The notes: generated from the sequence alone by a model not told the origin. A DNA stretch of 64,000 nt from Monoplex corrugatus (GCA_030674185.1 CM060312.1:29482335-29546334); one strand, 5' to 3'; positions 44,408 to 58,000 are shown, counted from the first letter of the stretch. Numbers and translations are program-made.

Positions 44408-45749
44408 TACGAGGGTGAGTCAAAAAATAATGCCTTTTTATTTATATCAGACGAAGTTTTTGATAAAATTACTTGAAATGTTGCTCAGTTACAAATGATT
44501 TTAACAGTTACAGACTGAAATATTTTGTTTGGTATGTTTCCGGTTCACATTCTTGTGAGGAAAATTCAAAATGGCTGTCCCCTTAGAGCTGCATCAAAAA
44601 CAAAGAGCAGTGATTGAATTCCTTGTTGCTGAGGGGGAAATACCTGTGAACATTCACAGACGATTACAGAATGTGTAGAAGGAGAATAGTTTAGATTATA
44701 GCAATGTTCGCAGGTGGGTCTGTCATCTGAATGATGAAAAGGTGGGAACTGCGAGCTTAGCCGATAAACCCCGTTCTGGCCGTCCGTCCATTTCTGTGAA
44801 TCCTGCCAATAAAGCAAAAGCAGATGCTCTGATTAGAGAAGATAGGCGCATAACTCTTGAGGAGTTGGCAGAAAACCTTGAAGTGAGCCATGGAAGTGCT
44901 TATAACATTGTTGAATCACTTGGGTTTTCAAAAGCGTGTGCCCGTTGGGTACCGAGAGAGCTGACTACCGAACGCAAGACTGACAGGGTCAATGCCTGCA
45001 CTGAACTTCTTGAACAAAGTCAAAGAGACAACACCTTCTCTGGAAGGCTCATTACTGGTGATGAAACATGGATTCACCATAAAGAACCGGAACCAAAGAG
45101 GCAGTCAATGGAATGGCGCCACCCTACGTCACCAAAACTGAAAAAGTTCAAGATGGAAAAGTCAGCTGGAAAAATCATGGCGACTGTCTTCTGGGATGCT
45201 CAAGGCGTCATTCTGGTTGATTTCTTGCCAGGAGGAGAAACAATAAACTCTGAGGCATACATTAAGACCCTGACGAGACTCAAAGCAAGAATCCGACAAG
45301 TCAGACCCAATTTGCAAATCGATAATGTCCTCCTTCTGCATGACAATGCTCGACCACACACAAGCATCAGGACAAAGGAGACAACCGCCTTATCCGGGTG
45401 GACAACTTTACCGCATCCTCTGTACTCACCAGACTTACCACCTTCAGACTATCATCTCTTTGGCCCCATAAAAGAGGGTTTGAGAGGCAAACATTATGCC
45501 AGAGACGAGGAAGTGAAAACCGCAGTGAAGACGTGGCTCCAAGCACAGTCAACAGAATTTTATGAGGCAGGGATACATGCCCTCATTGGAAGGTGGAACA
45601 TTGCTATTGAGAGAAATGGCGACTATGCTGAGAAGTAGGGATGTGATCCCCAGAGGACCAGCTTCATTTTGATGTATGATACATGTTCCTGTGTCGGTAA
45701 TTGTTCCTGTACTTAAGAAAAAGGCATTACTTTTTGACTAACCCTCGTA
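44408..45749 (+). mobile_element. Mariner transposon with TIRs and TA target duplication
   Basis: Inverted ends CGAGGGTGAGTCAAAAAATA and (reverse strand) CGAGGGTTAGTCAAAAAGTA differ at two positions. Both are flanked by TA (44408-44409 and 45748-45749), the duplicated target of Tc1/mariner elements. The core is 1338 bp, a normal length for mariner. It encodes one transposase on the plus strand. It interrupts a decayed tandem repeat. Confidence 0.95.
44571..45638 (+). pseudogene. Mariner transposase with one in-frame stop
   Basis: From ATG at 44571 the frame runs 355 codons, the usual length of a mariner transposase, but codon 36 (44676-44678) is TAG. Downstream the protein is otherwise open. 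It shows a helix-turn-helix region (TLEELAENLEVSHGSAYNIV), the WVPREL linker motif, and GDETWIHH with the first catalytic Asp near residue 164. The second Asp is in LLHDNARPH (near 258) and the third in SPDLPPSDYHLF (near 293), giving the D34D spacing of mariner. It would catalyse cut-and-paste transposition. The stop truncates the N-terminal DNA-binding domain, so this copy is probably inactive. Few other defects suggest a fairly recent insertion. Confidence 0.95.
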
Positions 45750-46386
45750 TATACTGCCACCCAAAATCAACCATCTTTCAATAGTTTTGTTATTCTCATA
45801 TGTACGTAGCCAAAAAACGCAATTCTTTCTTATTCTTCTATTTCAGCAAAAACGATACTACACATTATTATGTCCAACACTTTCACCCTTTTCTTCAACC
45901 AACCGGTCAATTATTTTGCAGTTAGTACAGTCTTTTGCAATCACTGAGCTTAAGTTAATGCACTTGTAAGATATATATACGTACTATAAAATACCATATA
46001 CAATGCAGTGATTTACCCCGACTTACGTTAAGACAACTTAACACTCTTGGGTTAACATATATATTCAGTTTACCTGTGATGTAAATCCAGATCATAAAAC
46101 AACCATAATTAAAATTATCAAAGACATAAAAGGTTAGGGTCACTAACTTTGAAAAACAAACAACTCTGACATAAACATCAACTTGTTTTGAATCCTTCCA
46201 CAGAGATATTTGTATAATTTAGTGTGTGAACTCTGGGGAAAAAAACAACCCAAAATGAAACAGACTATAACCACACACCCACACCACACACACACACTCT
46301 CTCTCTCTCTCTCTTCTCTCACACATCATCATAAAAGAATGTTTTAAAGTCAATGAGTTTTGAAAGACGCACCACCTGGCTTGGAA
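45750..46386. other. Unassigned sequence beyond the mariner
   Basis: The decayed tandem repeat continues briefly, and a CA/CT tract lies at 46270-46325. No gene is supported. Confidence 0.6.
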
Positions 46387-46392
46387 TTTATT
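46387..46392 (-). other. Possible polyadenylation signal of NISCH
   Basis: AATAAA on the minus strand lies about 520 bases after the NISCH stop codon. It is the first such hexamer seen downstream. Its use cannot be shown from sequence. Confidence 0.3.
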
Positions 46393-46799
46393 CAAAGAAC
46401 ATATATTCCCATCTTTTTCTTGTAGTCCTTTTATCAGTGTTTCAGACTAAAGAACAAGTTCCCTTGATTATTTTGCAGGTTCCACATCAGCATGCCCTTG
46501 TTTTTTTCTCTATGCTTGTTTGTTTCATAACTAGCCACCCTCTTCACACCACTTCCACTACATAAACTAAATGCCGCACCATGAATGTTCCTATGCTGAG
46601 ACATGCTGCTTCAAAAAGAATATGAAGACATAATGAACTGTATTCTGTGTCACATGGAATAAGACTGGAGGAAATACCTTGTGTATCAAACTATCACTGC
46701 TGCAAAGAACAGCAAGAGATACAGAAACAGCAAGAGGAAATTTCTGCAGTGCTCCAATGACTCCCCTAGATCCCAGAGTCAGTGGATTCATGAGTTTAC

Positions 46800-46935
46800 A
46801 TCATGACCAGAGGAAAAGCAGCTCTCAGCACAGACATCATGAGCAGGATTCTATAGATTGAGGGTCACCTACTGTGTAGGGCCAGAGGAAGAGCACACCT
46901 CAGCGTGAAGACATCATGAGCAGGATTCAGAAGGG
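46800..46935. repeat. Imperfect tandem duplication over the NISCH stop codon
   Basis: 'gacatcatgagcaggattc' occurs at 46834-46852 and 46909-46927, each preceded by a related 'ccagaggaa.agca..' block. The unit is about 75 bp. The right copy includes the terminal codons and stop of NISCH. Confidence 0.75.
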
Positions 46936-49028
46936 TTCAGCTCATTCTCACAGAATGTCAAGAGCTTTAATACTGCTGGATTTACTGTCTCTGCTGCATG
47001 TGCTGCTGCTGCCGACTCCACAGCTGATTCTGAGGCCCCATTGCATGCCATGTTCCTACTGGATGCTGTGACCCCATGAAGATTTGTATCGCCACTGGAA
47101 ACTGTGACCTCATTAGACTCTGCGTTTCTTGTAGATTCCGCATCTCCAGTAGACTGTTTGTCCTTACCAGATCCTGTGACCTGATTGGACTGTGCACCTT
47201 CTGAGAATTCTGTGTCCCCACTGGACTGAGTACCTTTATGATCCTCACTGGACTGAGTGTCCTCTGAAGACTCTGCATCCTCACTGGTTTGTATGTCTTT
47301 CACAGACATTGTTTGGACACTGGACTGTGTATCTGCACATAACTCGCCTGTTGGATGAGTACCCTCTTCATTATCTTTTGAACCTGATGCTCTTTCATTA
47401 TCTTCTAATTGTCCTTCACAGTCTTTTGAGGGTTCTTCTTCACAATCTCTAGAATGGTCTTTGTCAGAATCTGCTGAATTCTCTTCTTCACAATCTGCTA
47501 GGTAGCATGATGACCCTTCACCATCTGCTGGATTTGATTCTTCTTCACAATCTCGAGAATGCTCTCCTTTGCAGTCTGAATGTTCCCCCTCACTGTTTTC
47601 TGAGTGTGGTTCTCCCTGACCCTGTACGGGTACCAACACACCCAGTTTCTCATTCCCTAGGGTATCTGACTGAAGGCTGTAGTTGTGGATTTCAGCTTCC
47701 ACGCTCACCTGTTTGTCCTCCACCTGCTTGTGGTCAGAATCACTACAGACAGGAAAATGTGCAGCATGAATATCAGCACTAAGAACACAATGTTCAGGGA
47801 CCTGGGAAGCTTCACGACCAGTGGTGATGGCAGGCAGTTTGGGTTGGTCCATCGGAAAAGGCAAGGAAGAGGTTGGCTGAGTAAGGACCACTTCTGCAGC
47901 AAAAGGCACACGATTTTCAGGGCAGACCCCTTCTCCATTGCAGACAACAGAGGAACACTCACTCCTGCAAGACTGGAAACTGCTTTCAGCTAGATCCACA
48001 CTGTCACTGTTGCTGCCTTCAGGAGCCTGCACGGCCGCTATCACATGACCATGTCTGGCCCGCAGGTTGTTCAAACGATCCACAAACGCCTCTCGTGAGC
48101 TGCTGGCACTGAAGAGAACCACCAGTTGTCTAGGTCCCTCAGATGCTTGGATATGCAGGGTGAGAGGAAGGGGGGTGAAGTCCACTCTGTTGTGACCGCC
48201 GCAGCTGCTGTCAGGGAGGTGGATGTTGCGAGAGATGTCCGTGATGTGGTGAACAATGGACAACTCCTCCGTCACCTTGAGGTGGAGAGCACCCTCGTGA
48301 GCTGACTGGAACGTAGCAGGGGCCAGTACACACAGTCCGGATCCACCAAGTACACCACATTCTCCGACATGACCAATAACAATGCCTTCACCTCCTCTCC
48401 CTCCCTCACCCTCACTAACAACATGGAGGCCAGGTAGTCGGACACTAAACCAGCATTCTTCTCGCGGTGACACACTTCGGAGAGGAGGTCAGACTGACAC
48501 AACAGGTCCAAAATGTCCAGCGGATTGGAGGGATCCAGTTGTGTGCAGCAGTCCTGCAAAGCTTCCGCGAAATGTTTCATCACTCCGACGTCCACCGCAA
48601 AGAGTGTAAACAGACCTCCTCTACCCACAAAGGCCTCTTCCACACGCAGATAGGCATAGCCAGGGCCGACCACCACATGCTGGATACTGTTCAAGGGCAA
48701 GGTCAGACACGGACGCAGCTCAGGACAACCTGGAAAGTCTTCCAACTTGATAGTGGATCCTGAGAGTCGCTGCAGCAGAAGCGTGGAGGCGGTGAGCACA
48801 GCACAGCAAGGGAAGATGGAAGCGGGCGTAGAGTACTGCTGAGCGTAGCACCACATGACCGACACTACTTGGTTTCTATGGGCACCCTGACTGCCACCCG
48901 GGTCATCCAGTGATGGGGTGGGGAGGGGATGGGGGGATGAAGGGTCATCAGTCAGCACCCGTTTCTCCAGCCAGGCTACAAAATGTTGACTGGTGGCGGA
49001 GGGTAGATCTCCTATACTGAACTCCTTC
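46914..49028 (-). CDS. NISCH: NISCH last exon (C-terminal domains and acidic tail)
   Basis: The acceptor 'tgttatttaccag' precedes GAAGGAGTTC, joining in phase with exon g (AA|G). The first frame encodes FSIGDLPSATSQHFVAWLEK, the VVSVMWCYAQQ and VVVGPGYAYLRVEEAF blocks, and MSENVVYLVDPDCVYWPL (down to about 48320). The reading then has to move to a second frame for EELSIVHHITDISRNIHLPD, LVVLFSASSSREAFVDRLNN and the tail. The tail, about 300 residues, is rich in Ser, Glu and Asp with many SxD/ED runs (DTQSSED, CEEE). It has no counterpart that I recall in vertebrate nischarin. The stop is at 46914-46916. Confidence 0.85.
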
Positions 49029-52000
49029 CTGGTAAATAACATAATGTATACTTTATTCAAATGGTACTTAACAGCATAATCACAACTGGTAATGTATACT
49101 TTATTCAACTGGTACTTAACAGCATAATCACAACTGGTAATGTATACTTTATTCAACTGGTACTTAACAGCATAATCACAACTGGTAATGTATACTTTAT
49201 TCAACTGGTACTTAACAGCATAATCACAACTGGTAATGTATACTTTATTCAACTGGTACTTAACAGCATAATCACAACTGGTAATGTATACTTTATTCAA
49301 CTGGTACTTAACAGCTTAATCACAACTGGGTACTTCATACAGCATACCCTAATCACAACTGGTACTTCACACAACACAGCTTAACTGCCATAGCGTATTG
49401 GTACTCACAGCACAGCTTAATTCCTTATTTGGATTAAGAGAGGTGTTGTATGCTTCATCTCCAGCCATATCAATTCAAACTCATGCAACAATACACGGAC
49501 GAGCATAAACCCATATATCCCACAAATAAAACAAAACAACAAGGTAATGGAGAGGTAGAGACCACACTTCTCTCAAGTCAATTTTATGATGGCAAATTCA
49601 ATTCCTCTCTCTTGCTACTGTACCTCCCTGAAATCCTGAACATGGTCATATATCTTTCTTACAGCTGGACAGATCAGAAGATACATGCCAAGGATTTTAA
49701 TCTGTCTTGACAACTGCACAATTGTAAAAGTAAAAGGTTTGTTCCATGACGCAGTCACCATTGAGTGAACAAGTAGAAGCCTAAGTGTTTCTCACAGCCA
49801 GCATTCTGAGGATCATTGCTCATCTCCCCTATCTTCTTGTTTTACCTGCCCAAACCCTAATTAGGATCGGGTACCCATTCACAGCTGGGTGGACTGGAGG
49901 CCCAACAATAAAGCTTTCCCGAACAAAACTGAATGGGAAGATAAGACTTCCACCTCAATGCCAAACTAACCTCTTTAACACACAGACAAAGAGCACATTA
50001 AGAAAACTTCCCATCGAACCTCTCGACGACATCACTTACTTCACAGGAGGGGGTGAAGGCAGAGCATCAGAGGACGGGTCAAAGGGGTGGGCCTCAGGAA
50101 TTGGACTAGGCAGATCCACCCCTTCTGTCTCCTGCCCGCTAGTACGTGATGATGTGGATACCTGGAAATCAAGTATGCTTCATGGGTTATCCATGCCTTT
50201 AAGATGATGAAGAAGCTGCATCTGACAAATAACAATCAATGTTGCCGTGACATATACTTTCATATGCACAAGTTCTTGGAATTACTTCTGATGAAAAGAC
50301 ATCACAGAAATGTCTATAAAAATGTATGTAAAAATGCATATCAAAGGGGTTTTATTCCTTAACCCTTTGACTCCCGCCCCCCTATCCAACAACCGCAAAA
50401 ACTAAACCCTTTGACTCCCTCACCCTACCCACCAGCTTCCTTCAGAAATCTGGTGGATAGGGTCAGGGATTCGAAGAGTCAAGTTTTTGCTTTGCTAACA
50501 TGGTGACAATGCAGGAAGGTGGACAGGGTGTAGGAGTCAAAAGGGTTTACATAAAAAAAGCACTAACAGACGCCATCATAAAACACAGACTTCCAATCAG
50601 AAGATCCAAGTTCATTCCTTCTTGGGTAACTACCACATGGGATGGGTAAAGGACAAAGATTTTTTTTTTTCCAATCTCCCAGGTCAACATATGTGCAGTT
50701 CCCTTCATGTATACATGCACACCAGACATCAAATAATACTTATGCATATTACAGATCCTTTGAGTCATGTTGGTGCCCAGAGGCTTATAGAAACATGACA
50801 ATACCCAGCAAGCACATCCATCAAAGAAGATGAATGCAGGCTGTGCAGCAATGTACTGTCTACACAGTGCCAGCAAAACAATATGCATACATGCACCCAA
50901 GAAAAACTGGAATGCAATAAGAATGTTTTTCTTTAAAAAAGACAGTAAACTTATTTCTATGATAACAGTATGCACCCTCAGCCTACAGACTGACTACACA
51001 GGAAAAAAAAAAGAAGAAATTATCATACACATAATACAAACAACATTAAGTCCCGAACACATTATCCTGCCGATTTGTTTCTTCAATTTTTTTCCAAACA
51101 ACCCTCTAATCACATTTCATATCCCTGTGATGTTGCAAAAAGAACTCTGACCTGGCCAGGTGAGCTACGCCCCGGAACAAAGACACTTCCAGACGAACGA
51201 CGAGGAACCTGCACAAAGTCGGGACATGACCGCTGGTGGTTGAGGGGCGATGAGGGGCCGAAGTGCTGATCTGGAAGTTACCTGCCCTTGTAACCTGTCC
51301 TAAAGCTGAAGAGTTGAGAAAAAAAGAACAAACAAGATAGGAATGCTTTACTTTTCACAAACAGACATTTTTGTTTACAGGGTATTGTTACGTGTCATCA
51401 GCTCCTTTACATTTTAATGTTTTGAAAGAGATCACTAAAATGTTCTGTGTTCTACCTTAAACTGTCAAGACTTGATTTTTTATGAATATACAACAAGCTA
51501 TATCATGGATTTAAGCTGAACGTATATTTAGATAATACAGACATCTAACCTCATTAATTATGAACTCCAACCACATAAATATACACATGTGCACACCACA
51601 ACACACATACACACACCAGACACAGAGAACAGCTGTAATGTTACCAAAATAAATCTTTTTCAGTACATGAAAAATACAAACATGTGCAAAAACACAATCT
51701 GATACCTGAGTTTAGAGTTCAGTCAAGATGCATTCATCACTCGCAAAAATCCCATGCACGCTCCATCCAATCTGCTATGTGTTTTCTGGCATTTGCCTTG
51801 AGCCGGCACAATGCTATATGCCTGGCAAGATCTTGAAATGGACAGGCTGGGAGTGTGTGTGTGGGGGGGGGGGGGAGAGGGGGGGGCAGAAAGTGGGAAC
51901 ATACGCTATGAATCATTAAACTGACACCACAAGAATGATCAACCTTTAAACTTCAAAACACTTTATACCTCAAGGATAGTAGCATTAAGATGGGCAGTAA

Positions 52001-55000
52001 ACAAGTCAGTTTTCTTTATGCTGTGCGCTGAGACTGTACACAAGATATCATACCTTGAAGCCAGGGCTCTATTACAAAAAGAAGAAAGCTTGCTTAAAAG
52101 ATCAAACAAAGCTACCAAATTTATCTTAATCAAAATCACTATGCTGGAGCATGGTTCATGACAGCACAGCTGATCATATAACCAAGTCAGGTCAAGATCC
52201 AGCTAGAAACTAGCAGATGACCCGGTTCACTTCTCTGACCTATCTTCACATGAAAATCAGGTCAAACCCATTCTACCATTCTATGCCAACATTTTATTTA
52301 GATATTCTAAGCTTTTCTTACATATCGAACTATAACAAATTTTTCTAATTCTTAATACAAAACAAAAACAAAAACAACAAAACCTTTTTTTCAATATATA
52401 AATTTTTTTTCATAAAAAAAAAAGGAGACTGTTTCATATCCACAGGAGAGAGGGGCCTGTGTTTGTGTGTGTATGTGTGTGAGACGGTGACAAAAGTGTG
52501 TTAATATTTTTTCCGTTGGATCTTTACCAAATATGGGTCAGAGGTCTGGCTCACTAAGGAGTCAAGAAAGCATAAGTTTGTAAGTCATGGCACCAATGTG
52601 AAGGTCACATGGATCACATAAAAGTGCCTTAAATCAGCACTTTTTGAAGAAGGTATGTGAACAGGAAGTTCTCATAATATTTACAATCTACCTTTGTATT
52701 CATTTCACGTCAAGTTTTGTCTTCATTTCATGTCAGTTTTATTTCATCTGGTACTTCCTTAAGGTCACGTGACCTTGAAATGTACAAAATCTAGATTTTC
52801 TATTATTTTGCATGGAAAGGAAGATTGTTAGAATGGCTTGACCATCTTGTTTCTTTTCTTTCTTTTTTTGTTGTTGTTTGTTTTGTTTTTCTGTTTGTTA
52901 GTTTGATCTTTTGTCTTCAAATGGGATTAGAAAAAGCTGTACTTGCAATTTTGATATCATCAAGTTCAAAGTAAATGAATCACACCTCAGTGGTTTTAGA
53001 GATATTTACCTGTATAACGCAATGTAAGCATGTGAGTAGTGCGATTTTATCATGTTCTCATGCATGCCACAAGAAGTATAAAAGAACAAGAACTACAATC
53101 ATAAAATAAACATGTACAAAGAATTTCTCACAAATAAAAGAACAGATACAAGTCTTGAAATTAACAGACATACACTAGCAAACAGAAGAAAAAGTCAAAG
53201 TAGAAAAACAAGAAAACCAGATAAAAAGAAAGAATAAATAGAAAACCAAATTTCAGTAACAACAGAAACCAGAAAATAAAATGATGGCCAAATTAAATTA
53301 AAACACAAACAAGAAAGATATATAAACACTGACAAATTTACACTTAAATGCAAACCAGAAAAATAAAGGGATGGTCAAATTAGAACAGAAACAAGAACTG
53401 AAAGATGGTCATATAACAACAGAAACAAAACAACCGAAAGAAGGTAAAATCATATCAACAATATCATACTAGCAAGCAGAAAAATAAGACAGACGGCCAA
53501 GCCACAGTTATAGGGCAACTTTTATATTTTCAGACCTTGCAACGCCTGAATAAAAGAAAATCTTTGCAAGAGGAAATAACCACACAGGAAAAAAAAAATC
53601 TTGAAACTAATTCATGTAAATTAGTATTTTAAAAAATCAGGATTCTCCCTAGACTAACATAAATGAAAATCTACATTCATGATTCTTTCTATAATGGCCA
53701 GTAATATCTAAAAAGTCATTTTGCCTGTTCAGACTTTTTGATCATCTTCATCACTCCCTCCCTCTGTTGTCTACTGATTTTTTTCTTAATGTGTTGTTTA
53801 CTCCTGTAACATGTAACTGTAATTATAGTTGTATACTTATGACTGGCATTGTAGTTTCAGTTTCAGTTTCTCAAGATGACTGTCTCCGTGTTCAGAACGA
53901 ATTCCATATGCACTAACATCACAGGTGCCATGTGTATGGTGATCATGGCACAAGCCTTAAGCCCTGCATATAAACTCATGATCTGGCCAGGTCCTGAGGT
54001 CCTAACTAGCTATTTCTCTTTCAGAGATGACGAAGTATTCTGAATAGTAATGAACTGAATTGAACTGAACTGAATTGTAAAATTAAGACTAGACAAAACA
54101 ACTCGCATTTTTTTGCAAGAAATAAACAGATGTCTTGTCAGAACCAAATGTCCGAAATTCTGCTGATAGAAGTTCTATTTAAAATGCAGGAAAACAAACT
54201 GAAAGGATAAAATGTTAATTGTCATCAAATAATCGAACAAGTTCTGCTACAACAGTGAATATAAAATGATGTTTTAGTGGGACAATCTCAAATCATGCAC
54301 CCTGTTAAATGAAAAGTTTTGCCCCAACCACACCCAAAGTTCCCATTTCCCAACAAAAACAAAGAAGTGAATACATAAATGAAATACACATGAAAAGCAC
54401 TGTTAACTACAATCCCAAACAGAAGCATATTACCTGTCAAGCATGCCCGCAGAACAAAAATGGAAGCAACGGAAGGAGGTATGCCAAAAGTTAGGGTGAG
54501 GTGAGTTAGTTATACCTGCTGATTACCTGAGCTGCTGTGGACAGTGGCTCCACAGGTGGGGGGGAGGGGAGAATCGTATGTGGTAGGGGGAGGGGTATCC
54601 CCCCTGCCACCACTTGCATCAGAAAGACTGGCAGCGGAGGAGTTCTGCAATGACATGGAAGGATGGGGAGGGTAGTGGTGGGGACAGGACTCACTCTCTC
54701 CTCTTCCATATTACAGGACAAACGGCCACACAGCACAGTTTGGGAACACAATAAACCACAACATCAGACTTCACAGCATGAAAGAGGAATCTTCAATCTT
54801 TCAAGACTGCAATGGCACTGCCTACACTGCAACTAGGAAAGGCTTCCACTTTTGATCCTCAATAATTAAACCAGCTAAGCTGTTCGACTGAATCCTATAA
54901 CTCCACAATACTTTCTAGAGACTGCAAACTTACATTTTTACTGCCAGATATAATGAAACAAAAATCTGAGCTTTTACCCACCTCTGTTAATAACTTTTTC

Positions 55001-58000
55001 TCTTCTGTTAACAACACCCATTCACAAAGACAAAACAGCTTGTCAACAATGAAAACTGGCTTATGCTGACGGAAACGAAGAATCCCTTGATTATGCAGGG
55101 TTAACAGGTTGTGCGAATGTTAGCTGGCAGTGATATCATCTAAGTAAAGGCAGCACAAATGTTTTTCAATGATCACATGTACAAGACATCTCTCTTGATA
55201 TGCTTGGTTGTTGACAACTGGAGTTAGTGATAAACCAGGAAATTATTTTTTCATTGTTTCATTTGGGAAACCTTTTATTTTAGTTTTTCTGTTTCTTTCC
55301 CCCCCCCCCCTCGGTTGCTGAGCTTGTAATCAGCTCAACCAAGATTACTAACATGATGGATCGATGAATAATGCGAGGGCATAAATCTGACACCTTGGAC
55401 CAGTTCAATCTTTCTACCTGTCAAATATGCCCATGCCTGTTCTGTTTGCTAGTTTTTGTTATTGTTGTATTTGTTACATCTTACACGCCACTTTTGTGGA
55501 CCACTTAAATCTACTGCAGCTTGTCCAAGACCATAACCACTGGCCGTACATATTTTGAGTAGAAAAACCAAAGCTTACGACAAGCACATGAAAGGAGTAT
55601 ATATATATATATATCTGCTGCTTACTGGGCCTCATGCTGAAAAATACATTATAAATAGAGAGCAAAGCTGTATGAATTCTTGCACAATTAAAACCCAGTA
55701 TACTCTGCCTACATGAGATAAACACAGGTTACTTAATAACAGTCAGCAATCTGAGTGAAACACAATTTCACTTTCTGCATCCTTGCAGAGAACATCAGCG
55801 CACAGATGATTCCATATGATACGCGATACACCACACCTTCCAAGCAACGGACAAAATGAAATGAATACGAAATACAAGATGAAAATGGGTGAACCGATGA
55901 AGGTGGAGACAAAACAGGTAGTTCAATATCACTACTGGGTACACACACAGTGCAGACAAGGACTAACAAACAGTGAAGCACAAACCATTTCTGGCCAGGG
56001 TTCCTGCTTAATTCCCACTATAATATTATCAACATTTCAAAAACTTTTACCTACAGGAAGTTCAGTCTGTCCAATCCGAGATCTAAACTGCCAATGATCT
56101 TTCATATAAATATTACAAATAGTAATTGTAAGGATTTGTAGAGAAAGGGGAGGGGGCAGTAAACAGACCAACCTACAAACCAGTAGGCCTACTGCTGTAG
56201 TTTGTTTTCGATTTTTATAAACACCATTTTGCGCTTTCACGTCTTGTATTGTTCTAAAACTTACTTCATGGAGTATCAAGCCGGGAGCATTACACTGAGA
56301 TACCGAATTAACTTTCCAGGCTCTTCAAATGTCCTTTTCTTCAATTTTGTCCCCTTTCTTTGATTTTTGTTTTGTTTATACATCCCTCATTTATCAAAAA
56401 AAAAAAAAAAAAATTTTTTCGATTCCTAACTCTGAAAAGATATATCCCCAAGACAGGAATCCTGTAACCACCACACACTCACAGACTACAATTATTATTG
56501 TGATTATCAATGGTGACAAGCTGCAAGGAATCAGGACAGGACAGTACAGGATCACAGACAAGCGTAGGGGCAAACTGACAAAAAGTACTCACTGCATAAA
56601 GCAGAAAAACTGGCAGCTGAAGGTATCTGAAGATTGCAGTTTTAACAGTTATTGTGAAGCATGAACAAGCAAGTATGTTCAAGTCACTCCTCCAGTAAAG
56701 ATTTAAATGTGAACAAGCCAGTAGGCTCAATTTGCTCTCTAGCACAGATTAAAATATAACAAGCTAGTAGGTTCAATTCACTCCAATACAGATTTTAATA
56801 CTAAAAAGCCAGTATATTTCAATTCACTCCAACACAGATTTTAATATTAACTAGTCAGTAGGTTCAATTCACTCCAATACAGATCTTAATATTAAAAAGC
56901 CAGTAGGTTCAATTCACTCCAATGCAGATTTTAATATTAACTAGTCAGTAGGTTCAATTCACTCCTTCAATATATATTTCAGTATGAACTAGTATGTTGA
57001 AAGTTGTTTCCTGGCCTTGCCATTCAAAGGGATCGGTGTATCTCACGTACCACATCTACAGAGTTTGTTGATCATAAGCTTTCAACCTCGTCCCAAATCA
57101 TAAAAACTATACTCATTATGCTGAATGTGACCAGGATTGCACACGTGAATCAAGAACACGGTCACTAGAATGAACGCACATTTGAGCATTCACAGAACCT
57201 TTTTGATGGTAGTGGCACTATATTGCTACAAAACAAAATATTCTGGCTCAGGAGAACAATGCTTCTTGGAGAAAAATCCAAGATGTCTTGAAGACATTTA
57301 ATAGTAATATTATTATTGTTCAAAGCCCAGCTGACCGCTCAAAGGGCTATAACCATCTCTCCAAACATAGATCTAAACATATCGATCACTCTGGAAAAAG
57401 GAAAACCTGGAAAAGAAAATCATGCAGCAAAATCCACGCTTAAACAGAAAAATTTGATATGCGCTACTCAATACGAAATGAGCAGTATTTTCATATGATG
57501 CTAGACACAGGCACAACTTCTGCATGCAATAGGAATCATTAATTCTATCTATTCTAAAGAGAACCTCAGGCAGAGGCTGAAAGCTCAAGGTCAGCAAACT
57601 AAGTAAACCTTGCACATGAGACATTTTGATCAAAATATAGCCACATAATCAATTAGAAATGCTGGATTTACACAATGATCATTAAAGGCTGCATCTATGT
57701 CATTAGCACAACATGTCAATGTGTAAGTCGGTAACTTAAGATTGAATTTGGAAAAAAAAACACCATCTGCACACAAGCATCTTATTTCGTATTTATTCAG
57801 TGACAAAGCAATACTGCTTAAGAAAAAAACGAAACATACTCCATGAGAAAAAAACACACTGCACACAGCACAGCAGCAAATCAGTGACAGAATGTGCATG
57901 CTTCAGTCTTTATAGTACCTTGCCCAGTGCATTTGCTGAAGTGTCAACACAGTCTGTGAGACACACAAAACTTCTGTGGCATCATTTTTTTTCTTCATTC

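Noticed and set aside
46982..47284. A second minus-strand ORF overlapping the NISCH tail
   Set aside because: It is an alternative frame of the low-complexity acidic tail. The main frame is longer and joins the conserved domain.
47685..47993. Plus-strand ORFs opposite NISCH exons
   Set aside because: They are antisense shadows of the NISCH coding frame with no motif of their own.
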